Assembly: GCA_035759585.1 (NCBI GenBank) | Contig: DASTUP010000158.1 | Span: 1-19,454, forward strand | Direction of reading: 5' to 3' | Source: CAMLLJ01 sp035759585 | GTDB taxonomy: Bacteria; Gemmatimonadota; Gemmatimonadetes; Gemmatimonadales; GWC2-71-9 | Length of the DNA: 19,454 nt | Shown here: positions 1 to 7,005 of the stretch, in pieces | Layout: each line of letters starts with the position of its first letter | Numbering within the stretch: the stretch's first letter is position 1 | Made by a program: the position numbers and the translations under genes | The notes under the pieces: generated by a model | The model's database searches: none | The model's input: only the letters and a program-made list of their open reading frames with translations | Told to the model about the DNA's origin: nothing

Positions 1-111
1 CGGGCCTGGCATCACGCCGAGAGCGCGGGAGTTCGGGAAAATCGAGAGGTAGAAGTTCATCGCCTCTTCGGCCTGGCCGTCGAACCAGAGAAATGGGGTG
101 ATCGTCAGCAT
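1..111 (-). CDS. VOC/PhnB-like protein, N-terminal fragment
   Basis: Only the first 37 codons are present and the gene continues beyond the left edge. The peptide starts MLTITPFLWFDGQAEEAMNF and goes on with YLSIFPNSRALGVMPG. This is the opening beta-alpha unit of the VOC superfamily proteins annotated as PhnB or '3-demethylubiquinone-9 3-methyltransferase' domain (glyoxalase/bleomycin-resistance fold), in which W-F-D-x-x-A-E-E-A-x-x-F-Y is typical. The ATG at 111 has an AGGA seven bases upstream. It follows the SRPBCC gene by 21 bases on the same strand, so it is probably the third gene of the ArsR operon, a combination common in soil bacteria. The true substrate of this subfamily is generally unknown, and the methyltransferase name should not be taken literally. 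Confidence 0.8.
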   Translation of the reverse strand, partial: MLTITPFLWFDGQAEEAMNFYLSIFPNSRALGVMPGP

Positions 112-132
112 CGGGGATCCTGGCGGTTCGGG

Positions 133-621
133 TCAGGCCGCGCGCGCGGCAAGGAGTTCTTCCAGACGATCGTAGCCCTGCGAGACGCCGCTCTCCATCG
201 GCGACCGAAGCACCGCGTCACGAATCTCCTTCGATCCATAGCGTATGGTGGTGCTCAGCGTGGTCTTCCCATCCCGTTCGGTCAGTGTCGCCGTGCCGAC
301 CGCATCCCCTTCGTACCACGCCTGGTCGAAGACTTCCGTGCTCACGATCCTTTCGGGAGGCGTGACTTCGAGGTAGACACCGCGCATGCCGAGCTCCGAG
401 CCGTCGGCGTGCCGCCAGAGATAGCGGTAGCTTCCGCCCTTGCGCGCGTCGATCTCGCAGATCTCGAACGTCCATCCCTCGAGCGCGCCAAGCCAGCGGC
501 GCACCAGCTCGGGTCGCGTCAAGGCTTCGAAGACGAGCTCGCGCGGGGCATCGAAGACGCGCGTCATCCTGATCTCCCGATCGGACGGAGTGGTAACCTG
601 CAGGGCGCCGCCCTTGGTCAT
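133..621 (-). CDS. SRPBCC / AHSA1-domain protein
   Basis: A 162-residue protein of the START/Bet v1-like (SRPBCC) fold, AHSA1 (Hsp90 ATPase activator homologue) branch. The signature near the N terminus is visible: I-x-M-T-R-V-F-D-A-P-R-E-L-V-F-E-A-L-T at about residues 17-35, followed by P-E-L-V-R-R-W-L-G at 37-45. A G-x-Y-x-E-V-x-P-P-E-R-I stretch lies in the middle, and the C-terminal helix E-S-G-V-S-Q-G-Y-D-R-L-E-E-L-L closes the hydrophobic cavity. The length matches the family. The start codon overlaps the stop of the ArsR gene (ATGA), so the two are translationally coupled. ArsR-SRPBCC-VOC operons are widespread and are usually annotated only as stress or xenobiotic response. The ligand cannot be read from the sequence. 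Confidence 0.9.
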   Translation of the reverse strand: MTKGGALQVTTPSDREIRMTRVFDAPRELVFEALTRPELVRRWLGALEGWTFEICEIDARKGGSYRYLWRHADGSELGMRGVYLEVTPPERIVSTEVFDQAWYEGDAVGTATLTERDGKTTLSTTIRYGSKEIRDAVLRSPMESGVSQGYDRLEELLAARAA

Positions 622-1010
622 CGGGGGCCTGCCTTTCGAGTTGGAGGATTCCCGGCACCGGCGCCCGGCTGCTTCATTTCCCGAAGGAGCGCGTCGAGCC
701 GCTCATAATTCGCTTCCCAGAATTGCCGGTAGTGCTCGATCCATTCGTTGGCTTCGGCGAGCGGGCGGGCCTCGAGCCGCCGTGGCCGGCGCTGGGCATC
801 CCGGCCGCGCGAGACGAGTCCTGCCCGCTCGAGGACCTTGAGATGTTTCGAGATCGCCGGCTGCGTCATCGCGAAGGGCTCCGCGAGCTCCGCCACCGAG
901 GCATCCCCCTGGGCCAGGCGCTGAAGGATGGCGCGGCGCGTCGGATCGGCGAGCGCTGCGAACGTCGCATCGAGGCGATCATCGGGCACTGTATAACCAA
1001 GTCGTTTCAT
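618..1010 (-). CDS. ArsR-family transcriptional repressor
   Basis: A 130-residue winged-helix regulator. After a short N-terminal arm comes the hallmark D-A-T-F-A-A-L-A-D-P-T-R-R-A-I-L-Q-R-L (about 14-32). The helix-turn-helix follows: S-V-A-E-L-A-E-P-F-A-M-T-Q-P-A-I-S-K-H-L-K-V-L-E-R-A-G-L-V, about 38-66. There is no CxC or similar metal site, so it belongs to the metal-independent ArsR branch that is normally paired with AHSA1 proteins. That branch has the C-terminal segment N-E-W-I-E-H-Y-R-Q-F-W-E. It is the first gene of the operon with the SRPBCC and VOC genes. The ATG at 1010 sits only a few bases after the predicted transcription start. A GTG eight codons in (989) is a less likely alternative start. 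It probably represses its own operon through the site at 1009-1024. Confidence 0.93.
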   Translation of the reverse strand: MKRLGYTVPDDRLDATFAALADPTRRAILQRLAQGDASVAELAEPFAMTQPAISKHLKVLERAGLVSRGRDAQRRPRRLEARPLAEANEWIEHYRQFWEANYERLDALLREMKQPGAGAGNPPTRKAGPR

Positions 1011-1024
1011 AACCTTTTGGTAAT
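1009..1024. promoter_or_regulatory. Candidate ArsR operator (imperfect palindrome)
   Basis: The plus strand reads ATAACC-TTTT-GGTAAT, a 6-4-6 inverted repeat with five of six pairs matching. A further direct copy of ATAACC lies at 993-998, 16 bases away. The palindrome covers the edge of the -10 box, the predicted transcription start and the start codon, which is where an autorepressor would block initiation. ArsR-family regulators usually bind such short AT-rich dyads. Binding is inferred. Confidence 0.45.
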
Positions 1025-1050
1025 TTACGGACAGCGCTGCCGGCTGTCAA
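1022..1050 (-). promoter_or_regulatory. Promoter of the ArsR operon
   Basis: Read on the minus strand, a perfect -35 TTGACA (1045-1050) is followed after exactly 17 bases by TAAATT (1022-1027, four of six consensus positions). Transcription should begin near 1014-1016, only about five bases before the ATG at 1010, so the mRNA would be nearly leaderless. The call rests on consensus and spacing only. Confidence 0.65.
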
Positions 1051-1062
1051 GCAGGAGGCGAG

Positions 1063-1284
1063 ATGGGTGATCGGGGCGAAGACGATCAGGGAGTGGATGG
1101 CTGGCCTGTGGATGAAGCCGACGTGACCTGCCCGCACTGTGGTGCGTCGGTGCAGATCGCACTCGATCCCGCTGGCGGCGCCCTGCAGCAATACATCGAG
1201 GACTGCGAGGTGTGCTGCCGGCCGTGGCAGGTTCAGGTGCAGTACACGGGCGGATCGGTCGAGGTCTCGGTCGAGGCGGCGTGA
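1063..1284 (+). CDS. CPXCG-motif cysteine-rich zinc-ribbon protein
   Basis: A 73-residue protein of the small CPXCG family (Cys_rich_CPXG). The two zinc knuckles are visible: C-P-H-C-G at residues 23-27 and C-E-V-C-C-R-P-W at 48-55. They would place a single Zn ion between C23, C26, C48 and C51. The segment between them (I-A-L-D-P-A-G-G) and the tail of beta strands (W-Q-V-Q-V-Q-Y) fit the family. An AGGAGG at 1053-1058, four bases before the ATG, supports this start. The first 20 residues are acidic and variable. The gene diverges from the ArsR operon with 52 bases between the two start codons. The family's function is unknown. Confidence 0.85.
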   Translation: MGDRGEDDQGVDGWPVDEADVTCPHCGASVQIALDPAGGALQQYIEDCEVCCRPWQVQVQYTGGSVEVSVEAA

Positions 1285-1314
1285 GCGAACGCGCAGCCAT
1301 CGCCGGGCACGAAA

Positions 1315-1344
1315 AAGCCACGCACGGACTGCGGTGCGTGGCTT
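1315..1344 (-). terminator. Rho-independent terminator of the tRNA-Ile unit
   Basis: On the minus strand the arms GCCACGCAC and GTGCGTGGC (plus-strand 1334-1342 and 1317-1325) form a 9-bp perfect stem with an 8-base loop. The stem extends to 11 bp with flanking A-T pairs and is followed directly by a TTTTT run. It begins 10 bases past the tRNA 3' end. In the plus direction the same hairpin could stop the CPXCG transcript, which ends at 1284, but there the T-run is poor. Confidence 0.8.
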
Positions 1345-1353
1345 CCGGGACAG

Positions 1354-1427
<74 letters not shown>

Positions 1428-1462
1428 TTACCGCGGGCGGGGGAGTGAACGCGGGGGACGGG

Positions 1463-1491
1463 AGGATAGCCACCCGCCCCATCGAAATCAA
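1463..1491 (-). promoter_or_regulatory. Promoter of tRNA-Ile
   Basis: On the minus strand TTGATT (1486-1491) and TATCCT (1463-1468) are separated by exactly 17 bases, each matching four of six consensus positions. The predicted start near 1456 gives a leader of about 28 nt before the tRNA 5' end at 1427. The site lies just 14 bases past the stop codon of the acidic protein gene. Confidence 0.6.
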
Positions 1492-1504
1492 CCCTCGAGA
1501 CCCG

Positions 1505-1708
1505 CTACTCCTCCTCTTCCTCATCCAGGATCAATTCGTCGTCGAGGTCTTCGTCTTCGTCGTCATCGCCGTCGAAGTCGTCGTCCTCCTCGTCGAGATC
1601 GTCCTCCTCCTCGTCGTCGAAGGTAAAGCCGTCCTCGAACTCGTCCTCGTCCTCATCGAACCGGCGACGCATTTCGAGCGACTCCACCGAGGTCTCCCAG
1701 GCCAGCAT
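1505..1708 (-). CDS. Hyperacidic small protein downstream of typA
   Basis: A 67-residue protein of which 41 residues are Asp or Glu (38 of the last 50). The first 16 residues, MLAWETSVESLEMRRR, look like a short amphipathic helix. The rest alternates acidic runs with single hydrophobics, ending E-E-E-E-E. I chose the ATG at 1708 because GGAGG stands at 1714-1718 with a five-base spacer. An ATG ten codons upstream (1738) lacks such a site. The gene follows typA by 54 bases and is presumably co-transcribed. The codons alternate GAC, GAT, GAG and GAA rather than repeating one triplet, which argues for a selected protein and not simple-repeat expansion. No family is recognised. Possibilities are a nucleic-acid mimic, a ribosome or RNA polymerase delta-like acidic factor, or a chaperone for basic proteins; all are guesses. 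Confidence 0.7.
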   Translation of the reverse strand: MLAWETSVESLEMRRRFDEDEDEFEDGFTFDDEEEDDLDEEDDDFDGDDDEDEDLDDELILDEEEEE

Positions 1709-1762
1709 GATTTCCTCCGCCACAGGATGGGTGCGCATGGCGCTATGCAGGGTTGGGCGTCG

Positions 1763-3631
1763 TTACGACGCGTTCTCGACCCGGGCGGCGGCCCGGGCAG
1801 CCTTCTTCCGGTCCACGGCAGCGAGCTGCCGCTTCCGGAGCCGGATGGACTGCGGCGTGACCTCGATCAGCTCGTCCTCGTCAATGTACTCGAGGGCATA
1901 CTCGAGCGTGATCTGCCGCGGCGGCTCCAGGATGATGTTGTCGTCCGACGCGGTGGTCCGCATGTTCGTGAGCTTCTTTTCCTTCGTGACGTTCACGTCC
2001 AGGTCGCTCGGCCGCGAGTTCTCGCCGGCGAGCATCCCTTCGTACACGTGGTCCCCGGGCGAGACGAACATCTGGGCGCGCTCCTGCAGGTTCCCGAGCG
2101 CAAACGCCACGACGGATCCCTCGCGGTCCGCCACGAGCACCCCGCGCTTCCGCCCGGAAAGCGGGCCCGCCCACGGACCGTAATCGAGGAACCGGTGGTG
2201 CATGATGCCGGTGCCGCGCGTGTCCGTGAGGAACTCGGAGCGATAGCCGAAGAGCCCGCGCGCCGGGATCCGGAAGGTCATACGGACCATGCCCTGCCCC
2301 GGATTCTTCATTTCGCTCATTTCAGCGCGCCGCGGCCCGAGCTTCTCCATGACCGCGCCCATGAACTCCTCCGGCACGTCGATCATGAGCTCCTCGTACG
2401 GCTCGAGACGCTCGCCGCTCTCCCCTTCCTTCGTGATGACGCGCGGGCGCGAGACCTGGAACTCGTAGCCTTCGCGCCGCATCGTCTCCATGAGGATGCC
2501 GAGATGCAGCTCGCCGCGGCCGGAGACGGAGTGCGTGTCGGGACTGTCGGTCGGCTCGACACGGAGCGCCACGTTCCGCTCGAGCTCCCGGAAGAGCCGG
2601 TCCCTGAGCTGGCGGCTCGTGACGAACTTTCCTTCGCGGCCCGCGAACGGGCTGTTGTTCACGATGAAGTCGACCGAGATCGTCGGCTCCTCCACCGCGA
2701 TGCCGGCGAGCCGCTCGAGCCGATCCACCGACGTGAACGTCTTCCCGATCTCGATCCCCTCGAACCCGGCAAGGGCGACGATGTCTCCCGCCTCCGCCGA
2801 CTCGACCTCGACCCGGCTGAGTCCGTCGAAGGTGTAGAGCTTCGTCACCCGATTGCGCTCGATCGTTTCGTCCGTGACGGGGCCGGGCTCACCGAGCGGG
2901 AGGAGCGCCACCTGGTCACCGACGCGGAGGCGACCCTGCTCGATCCGTCCGATCGCGATGCGCCCCAGGAAGCTCGAGAAATCGAGCGTGGAGACGAGCA
3001 TCTGGAACGGCTGGTCCGGGTCGCCGGTCGGCGCCGGGACGTGCGAGAGGATCGTCTCGAAGAGCGGCGTCAGGTCGGGACCGGGAGCCTCGAGCTCGCG
3101 CGTGGCGGTGCCGGCACGGCTCGAGGTATAGAGGAAAGGGGCGTCGAGCTGCTCGTGCGTGGCATCGAGGTCGATGAAGAGCCCGAGGACCTCGTCGTGC
3201 ACGCGGAGAGGCTCGGCGTCGGCACGGTCGATCTTGTTGATCGCGACGATCGGGTGAAGGCCCAGCGCCAGCGCCTTGCGCGTGACGAACCGCGTCTGCG
3301 GCATCGGCCCTTCCGCCGCGTCGACCAGGATGAGTACGCCGTCCACCATGCGGAGGATCCGCTCGACCTCGCCCCCGAAGTCGGCATGGCCGGGGGTATC
3401 CACGATGTTGATCTTGATGCCGTGCCAGTTGACCGCCGTGTTCTTGGCGAGAATCGTGATTCCGCGCTCCCGCTCCAGCGGGTTCGAGTCCATCACCCGC
3501 TCGGCCACCTGCTGGTTGGCCCGGAATGCGCCGGCCTGCCGGAGCATCTGGTCCACGAGCGTCGTCTTCCCATGGTCCACATGGGCGATGATGGCGAGGT
3601 TACGAATCTTCTCTGACACGGTACATCCCAT
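1763..3631 (-). CDS. typA: Translational GTPase TypA/BipA
   Basis: A 622-residue ribosome-associated GTPase of the EF-G-like family, involved in 50S assembly and in growth under stress or cold. GTPase motifs are intact: A-H-V-D-H-G-K-T (16-23), R-G-I-T (56-59), D-T-P-G-H (78-82), N-K-I-D (132-135) and S-S-R-A-G (170-174). They are followed by the EF-Tu-like beta-barrel, two EF-G-type alpha/beta domains and the BipA-specific C-terminal domain (G-R-K-R-G-V-L-V, then T-K-E-K-K-L-T-N-M-R near the end). Length equals the family norm. The start is uncertain between ATG 3631 and a GTG four codons in (3619). The second begins S-E-K-I-R-N-L-A-I-I-A-H like most homologues and has GGGA six bases upstream. 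The hyperacidic gene lies downstream. Confidence 0.97.
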   Translation of the reverse strand: MGCTVSEKIRNLAIIAHVDHGKTTLVDQMLRQAGAFRANQQVAERVMDSNPLERERGITILAKNTAVNWHGIKINIVDTPGHADFGGEVERILRMVDGVLILVDAAEGPMPQTRFVTRKALALGLHPIVAINKIDRADAEPLRVHDEVLGLFIDLDATHEQLDAPFLYTSSRAGTATRELEAPGPDLTPLFETILSHVPAPTGDPDQPFQMLVSTLDFSSFLGRIAIGRIEQGRLRVGDQVALLPLGEPGPVTDETIERNRVTKLYTFDGLSRVEVESAEAGDIVALAGFEGIEIGKTFTSVDRLERLAGIAVEEPTISVDFIVNNSPFAGREGKFVTSRQLRDRLFRELERNVALRVEPTDSPDTHSVSGRGELHLGILMETMRREGYEFQVSRPRVITKEGESGERLEPYEELMIDVPEEFMGAVMEKLGPRRAEMSEMKNPGQGMVRMTFRIPARGLFGYRSEFLTDTRGTGIMHHRFLDYGPWAGPLSGRKRGVLVADREGSVVAFALGNLQERAQMFVSPGDHVYEGMLAGENSRPSDLDVNVTKEKKLTNMRTTASDDNIILEPPRQITLEYALEYIDEDELIEVTPQSIRLRKRQLAAVDRKKAARAAARVENAS

Positions 3632-3687
3632 CTGAATGTGTTCCCCCGGCCCGTGGGCAGTGGCCCGAGGCCAGGGCTAAGCGGCGC

Positions 3688-3717
3688 ATATATAGACAGG
3701 GGCGGTAGGGGGCGCAA
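3688..3717 (-). promoter_or_regulatory. Promoter of typA
   Basis: On the minus strand TATATAT (3688-3694) is the only AT-rich island in a GC-rich gap. A TTGCGC (3712-3717) stands exactly 17 bases upstream of TATATA. The expected start is near 3681, giving a leader of about 50 nt. The rest of the 194-base gap between typA and the CDF gene (3632-3825) shows no ORF or clear terminator. Confidence 0.6.
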
Positions 3718-3825
3718 TGGGCGGGGACGGCCGGGCAGTCGGGCGGCCAACCAGGCCGGATCGAGGCGCGGGGCAGATGGATCGTGCCCGCGGTTTCGGG
3801 GGCTGCGGCTCGGCGAGGGTGCCTC

Positions 3826-4701
3826 CTAACAGCCTCGCTCAACCTCCAGCTGAATCGTCACATGCCCGATCCGGAGCGACTGCATCGCATTCCGGATGCC
3901 TTCCAGTGCGGCCGGGTGCCGCTCCAGCTCGGGCACCACGGCGTGGCCGCTCATCGCCACCATTCCGCTCGTGACGGTCCAGACGTGGAGATCGTGGACC
4001 GCTTCCACCCCCGGAACCTCGAGCATCCGGCGCTCCACGTCCGCCATCGACACACCCGCCGGAACCGCCTCGAGCAGGATATCGGTGCTCTCGCGAACGA
4101 GACGCCAGCCGCCGACGAGGATGAGCAGTGCCACGCCGATCGACAGGATCGGGTCAGCCGGCGTCCATCCGGTCATCCAGATGATGCCTCCGGCGACGAT
4201 GGCGGCGACGGAGCCGAGCAGGTCCCCCATGATGTGCAGGTACGCGCCGCGCGTATTGAGGCTGTGCTCGTGCGAAGCGTGCAGGATCCGCAGGGCGATC
4301 AGGTTGACGACCAATCCCACGGCGGCGATGCCGAGGAGGATGCCCGCCCGCACCGGAACGGGATCGCCAAGCCGCCGGATCGCCTCGACGACGACCCACG
4401 CCGCAATGCCGAAGAGCGCCGCGCCGTTGACGAGCGCCGCGAGGATTTCCCACCGGCGGTAGCCGTACGTCTTGAACTGGTCCGCGGGCCGGCTGCCGAT
4501 GATGGCGGAGACGAGCGAGAGCCCGATGGCGCCGACATCGGTGAGCATGTGGCCGGCATCAGCGAGCAGCGCGAGCGACCCGCTGATCCAGCCGCCGATC
4601 GCCTCGACGAGCATGAAGATGGCCGTGAGCACCAGCACGAGCAGCAATCGCCCGCTCGGCGACTCGGCGCCGGAGTGAGCGGGCTGGACGCAGTCGGTCA
4701 C
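3826..4701 (-). CDS. Cation diffusion facilitator (CzcD/ZitB-type metal exporter)
   Basis: A 291-residue inner-membrane antiporter that exports Zn2+ or related divalent cations in exchange for protons. Six hydrophobic segments are visible. The metal site is formed by D48, H51 and D55 (D-A-G-H-M-L-T-D) in helix 2 and H156 and D160 (H-I-M-G-D) in helix 5, the zinc-type HD-HD arrangement. A very short His loop (H-A-S-H-E-H) lies between helices 4 and 5, and the cytoplasmic domain has D-L-H-V-W-T-V. I chose GTG 4701, with GGAAGG nine bases upstream. The frame is open to 4908, but that extension would be hydrophilic, unlike the family, and would run through the divergent gene's promoter and first codons. 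The gene diverges from the CNNM/CorC-HlyC gene, so metal homeostasis may link them. Confidence 0.92.
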   Translation of the reverse strand: MTDCVQPAHSGAESPSGRLLLVLVLTAIFMLVEAIGGWISGSLALLADAGHMLTDVGAIGLSLVSAIIGSRPADQFKTYGYRRWEILAALVNGAALFGIAAWVVVEAIRRLGDPVPVRAGILLGIAAVGLVVNLIALRILHASHEHSLNTRGAYLHIMGDLLGSVAAIVAGGIIWMTGWTPADPILSIGVALLILVGGWRLVRESTDILLEAVPAGVSMADVERRMLEVPGVEAVHDLHVWTVTSGMVAMSGHAVVPELERHPAALEGIRNAMQSLRIGHVTIQLEVERGC

Positions 4702-4727
4702 CGTGCCCGGCCTTCCGGCCCCGGCCG

Positions 4728-4757
4728 TTCGCAGTAAAGCCAATTCAGGTTTACACT
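4728..4757 (+). promoter_or_regulatory. Candidate promoter of the CNNM/HlyC gene
   Basis: TTCGCA (4728-4733) and TACACT (4752-4757) each match four of six consensus positions, with an 18-base spacer. Transcription would start near 4764, almost at the ATG at 4766, which has no Shine-Dalgarno. This again suggests a nearly leaderless message. Confidence 0.4.
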
Positions 4758-4765
4758 TATGCGAT

Positions 4766-6109
4766 ATGCAAGGCGCAACGCAGTCCATCCCGATGGGGAT
4801 TGGCCTCCTGAGTGTCGTCGTTCTCGTCCTCGCCAATGCCTTCTTCGTGGCGGCCGAATTCGCGCTCGTAGGCGCCCGGAGGACGCGGCTCGACGAGTTC
4901 GTACGCACCGGTGATCGAAAAGCTAGGCTCGCCCGCCGCGCCGTTCAATCGCTCGACCGGTACATCTCCGCCACCCAGCTCGGCATCACGCTCGCCTCAC
5001 TCGGGCTTGGCTGGATCGGCGAGCCGGCTCTGGCCCACCTCATCGACGGGATGTTCGCCTGGCTGCCGGCCGGTGCAGCCGCCTTCACCACGCACACCAT
5101 CGCGTCGGTCATCGCCTTCAGCATCATCACGGTGCTCCACATCATCCTCGGCGAGCTGGTGCCGAAGGCCATGGCGCTGCTCTATCCCGAGGACGTGAGC
5201 CGCTGGGTGGCGGCGCCACTGATGGGCTTTGCCTGGATCATGGCGGCGCCGATCGCCCTCCTCAACGGCACCGCCAACCATCTCCTCAGCCTCTTCGGCA
5301 TCAACCCTCCCGGCGAGCACGAGCGGCTCCATTCCCCGGAGGAGATCCGCATGCTGGTCGAGCAGAGCGAGGAAGGCGGCAGCCTGCTCAAGCAGGACGC
5401 CCGGCTGCTGGAGGGGGTGTTCGAGTTCAGCGAGAAGACCGCGCAGGAAGTGATGACCCCGAGGACGCAGATGGAGGCACTCGCGGCGAGCCTCACCATC
5501 GAGGAAGCGGCGGACGAGGTGGCCCTCCACGGGCGGTCACGCTATCCCGTGTACACCGACTCCCTCGACGAGATCGTCGGGGTCGTGCATTCGAAGGACC
5601 TGCTGCGCGCGCTCCGGAAGGATCCGCGTGCAACGATTCACTCGGTCATGCGGATGCCGCTCTTCGTGCCCGGGACGCGCGAGGTCGAGGACGTGCTCAC
5701 CGACATGAAGCGGCTGAAGATCCATCTTGCCGTGGTGCTCGACGAGTACGGCGGCACGGCAGGGCTCGTGACGATGGAGGACCTGCTGGAGGAGATCGTC
5801 GGGGACATCTTCGACGAGCACGACCGCGCGCTCGCGCCCGAAATCGCGGAAGGCGCGCCCCTGCTCGACGGGGCCATGCCGATCTCGGAGTTCAATTCCC
5901 GGTTCGACACGGCGATCGACGACACCGATTACACGACGATCGGCGGCTACGCGTTCGGTGAGCTCGGCCGCCTGCCCCGCCCGGGAGACCGCGTCAGCGC
6001 GGGCACGCTGCTTCTCGAGGTTGCGGCGATGGATGGCCGCCGGGTCGACACGCTGCGGATTCTCGCGCCCGAGAAGAAGCCGGACGCGGACCTCCCCGCG
6101 GCCGACTAG
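4766..6109 (+). CDS. Hemolysin-family CNNM / CBS / CorC-HlyC membrane protein
   Basis: A 447-residue protein with the usual three modules. Residues about 1-195 are the DUF21/CNNM transmembrane domain: an N-terminal helix I-G-L-L-S-V-V-V-L-V-L-A-N-A-F-F-V-A-A-E-F, then S-A-T-Q-L-G-I-T-L-A-S-L and G-E-L-V-P-K. About 205-355 is a CBS pair, containing V-M-T-P-R and D-E-Y-G-G-T-A-G-L-V-T-M-E-D, then E-E-I-V-G-D-I-F-D-E. About 360-437 is the CorC/HlyC FAD-like C-terminal domain. Such proteins are linked to Mg2+ or Co2+ efflux and sensing; the haemolysin name is historical. ATG 4766 is chosen on homology and promoter position; upstream codons from 4703 are hydrophilic. The gene ends by sharing CTAG with the convergent pdxA stop. 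Confidence 0.93.
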   Translation: MQGATQSIPMGIGLLSVVVLVLANAFFVAAEFALVGARRTRLDEFVRTGDRKARLARRAVQSLDRYISATQLGITLASLGLGWIGEPALAHLIDGMFAWLPAGAAAFTTHTIASVIAFSIITVLHIILGELVPKAMALLYPEDVSRWVAAPLMGFAWIMAAPIALLNGTANHLLSLFGINPPGEHERLHSPEEIRMLVEQSEEGGSLLKQDARLLEGVFEFSEKTAQEVMTPRTQMEALAASLTIEEAADEVALHGRSRYPVYTDSLDEIVGVVHSKDLLRALRKDPRATIHSVMRMPLFVPGTREVEDVLTDMKRLKIHLAVVLDEYGGTAGLVTMEDLLEEIVGDIFDEHDRALAPEIAEGAPLLDGAMPISEFNSRFDTAIDDTDYTTIGGYAFGELGRLPRPGDRVSAGTLLLEVAAMDGRRVDTLRILAPEKKPDADLPAAD

Positions 6110-7005
6110 CCGCTCGCCATTCGCGCCGCCAGCTCGAGCGCTTCCCGCATGCTCGAGGGATCGGCGACCCCCGTCCCCGCGATATCGAACGCCGTGCCAT
6201 GATCGGGCGAGGTGCGTGGGAAGGGTAGCCCGAGCGTGACGTTCACCGCCCGCCCGAACGCTGCGACCTTGATCGCGGTCATCCCGACATCGTGATACGG
6301 AGCGAGCACCGCATCGAACTCGCCGCGCATCGCCCGCACGAAGACCGTGTCGGCCGGCAGCGGGCCGGTGGCGCCGAGCGCGCGCGCGGCCGGGGCGAGG
6401 ACGCGCTGTTCCTCATCGCCGAAGAGGCCGGATTCACCCGCATGCGGATTCAGCGCGCACAGTGCGAGCCGCGGCTCGGCGATCCCGAAGTGCTCGCGAA
6501 GCGCCTTCTGCGTTACCCGACCCGTGCGCACGACCCGGTCGGCGGAGAGAAGTGCCGGCACGTCGCGCAGCGGCACGTGCGTGGTCACCAGCACGACGCG
6601 CAGCTCCGCGGCGGCGAGCATCATCGCCACCTCGACGTCACCGGCGAGGTGCGCAAGCCATTCGGTATGACCGGGCCAGGGAAATCCTGCGAGGTGGAGC
6701 GCGTGCTTGTGGGCAGGAGCGGTGACGATCGCGTCGACTTCTCCATCGAGCGCGAGCCGGACGGCGGTCTCGACGGCGTGCCCGGTGATCCGGCCGGCGC
6801 GCAAGGCACGGCCGTGGTCCGCCGACTCACCGCTGCCGGAGTTCCAGGCGCCGACGGAGATCCGCCGAGCGGCAGGAATCGCGGCGATCTGGTCGTCGGC
6901 GCCGATCAGCGTGATGTCCGCCGCGATGCCTTCGGCGAGTGCGCGCGCGGTGATCTCGGGACCGATTCCCCGTGGATCGCCGAGCGTCACCGCCAGGCGG
7001 GGCAT
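6106..7005 (-). CDS. pdxA: 4-hydroxythreonine-4-phosphate dehydrogenase
   Basis: A 299-residue enzyme that oxidises 4-phosphohydroxy-L-threonine with NAD+ in the DXP-dependent pathway to pyridoxal phosphate. Visible landmarks are G-D-P-R-G-I-G-P-E-I (9-18), V-T-A-P (94-97), P-G-H-T-E (111-115), the three metal-binding histidines in T-T-H-V-P-L (H143), N-P-H-A-G-E (H188) and Y-H-D-V-G (H238), and G-L-P-F-P-R-T-S-P-D-H-G-T-A near the end. It is about 30 residues shorter than E. coli PdxA, mostly in the N-terminal third. It has Y-H-D-V-G-M-T where many enzymes have Y-H-D-Q-G. Its ATG overlaps the surA stop by one base (TGATG), so it is translated by coupling. The surA-pdxA order is also found in E. 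coli. Confidence 0.95.
   Translation of the reverse strand: MPRLAVTLGDPRGIGPEITARALAEGIAADITLIGADDQIAAIPAARRISVGAWNSGSGESADHGRALRAGRITGHAVETAVRLALDGEVDAIVTAPAHKHALHLAGFPWPGHTEWLAHLAGDVEVAMMLAAAELRVVLVTTHVPLRDVPALLSADRVVRTGRVTQKALREHFGIAEPRLALCALNPHAGESGLFGDEEQRVLAPAARALGATGPLPADTVFVRAMRGEFDAVLAPYHDVGMTAIKVAAFGRAVNVTLGLPFPRTSPDHGTAFDIAGTGVADPSSMREALELAARMASG

Noticed and set aside
1454..1480. Hairpin GGGGCGGG / CCCGTCCCC as a terminator of the typA operon
   Set aside because: It has a bulge, a 10-base loop and no T-run, and it overlaps the tRNA promoter. It may be chance in GC-rich DNA.
1709..1738. Ten extra residues on the acidic protein
   Set aside because: The upstream ATG at 1738 has no ribosome-binding site, while GGAGG sits at ideal spacing before ATG 1708 inside this stretch.
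1445..3616. A 723-codon open frame on the plus strand
   Set aside because: It lies wholly antisense to typA, which has every GTPase motif. In GC-rich genes the antisense frame is often open, and its translation is rich in Arg, His, Asp and Glu with no known domain.
4703..4765. N-terminal extension of the CNNM/HlyC protein
   Set aside because: The extra 21 residues are unlike the family, which begins close to the first membrane helix, and they would overlap the predicted promoter.
4702..4908. N-terminal extension of the CDF exporter
   Set aside because: It would overlap the divergent CNNM/HlyC start and promoter. The added residues are hydrophilic and not part of the family, and GTG 4701 has a usable ribosome-binding site.
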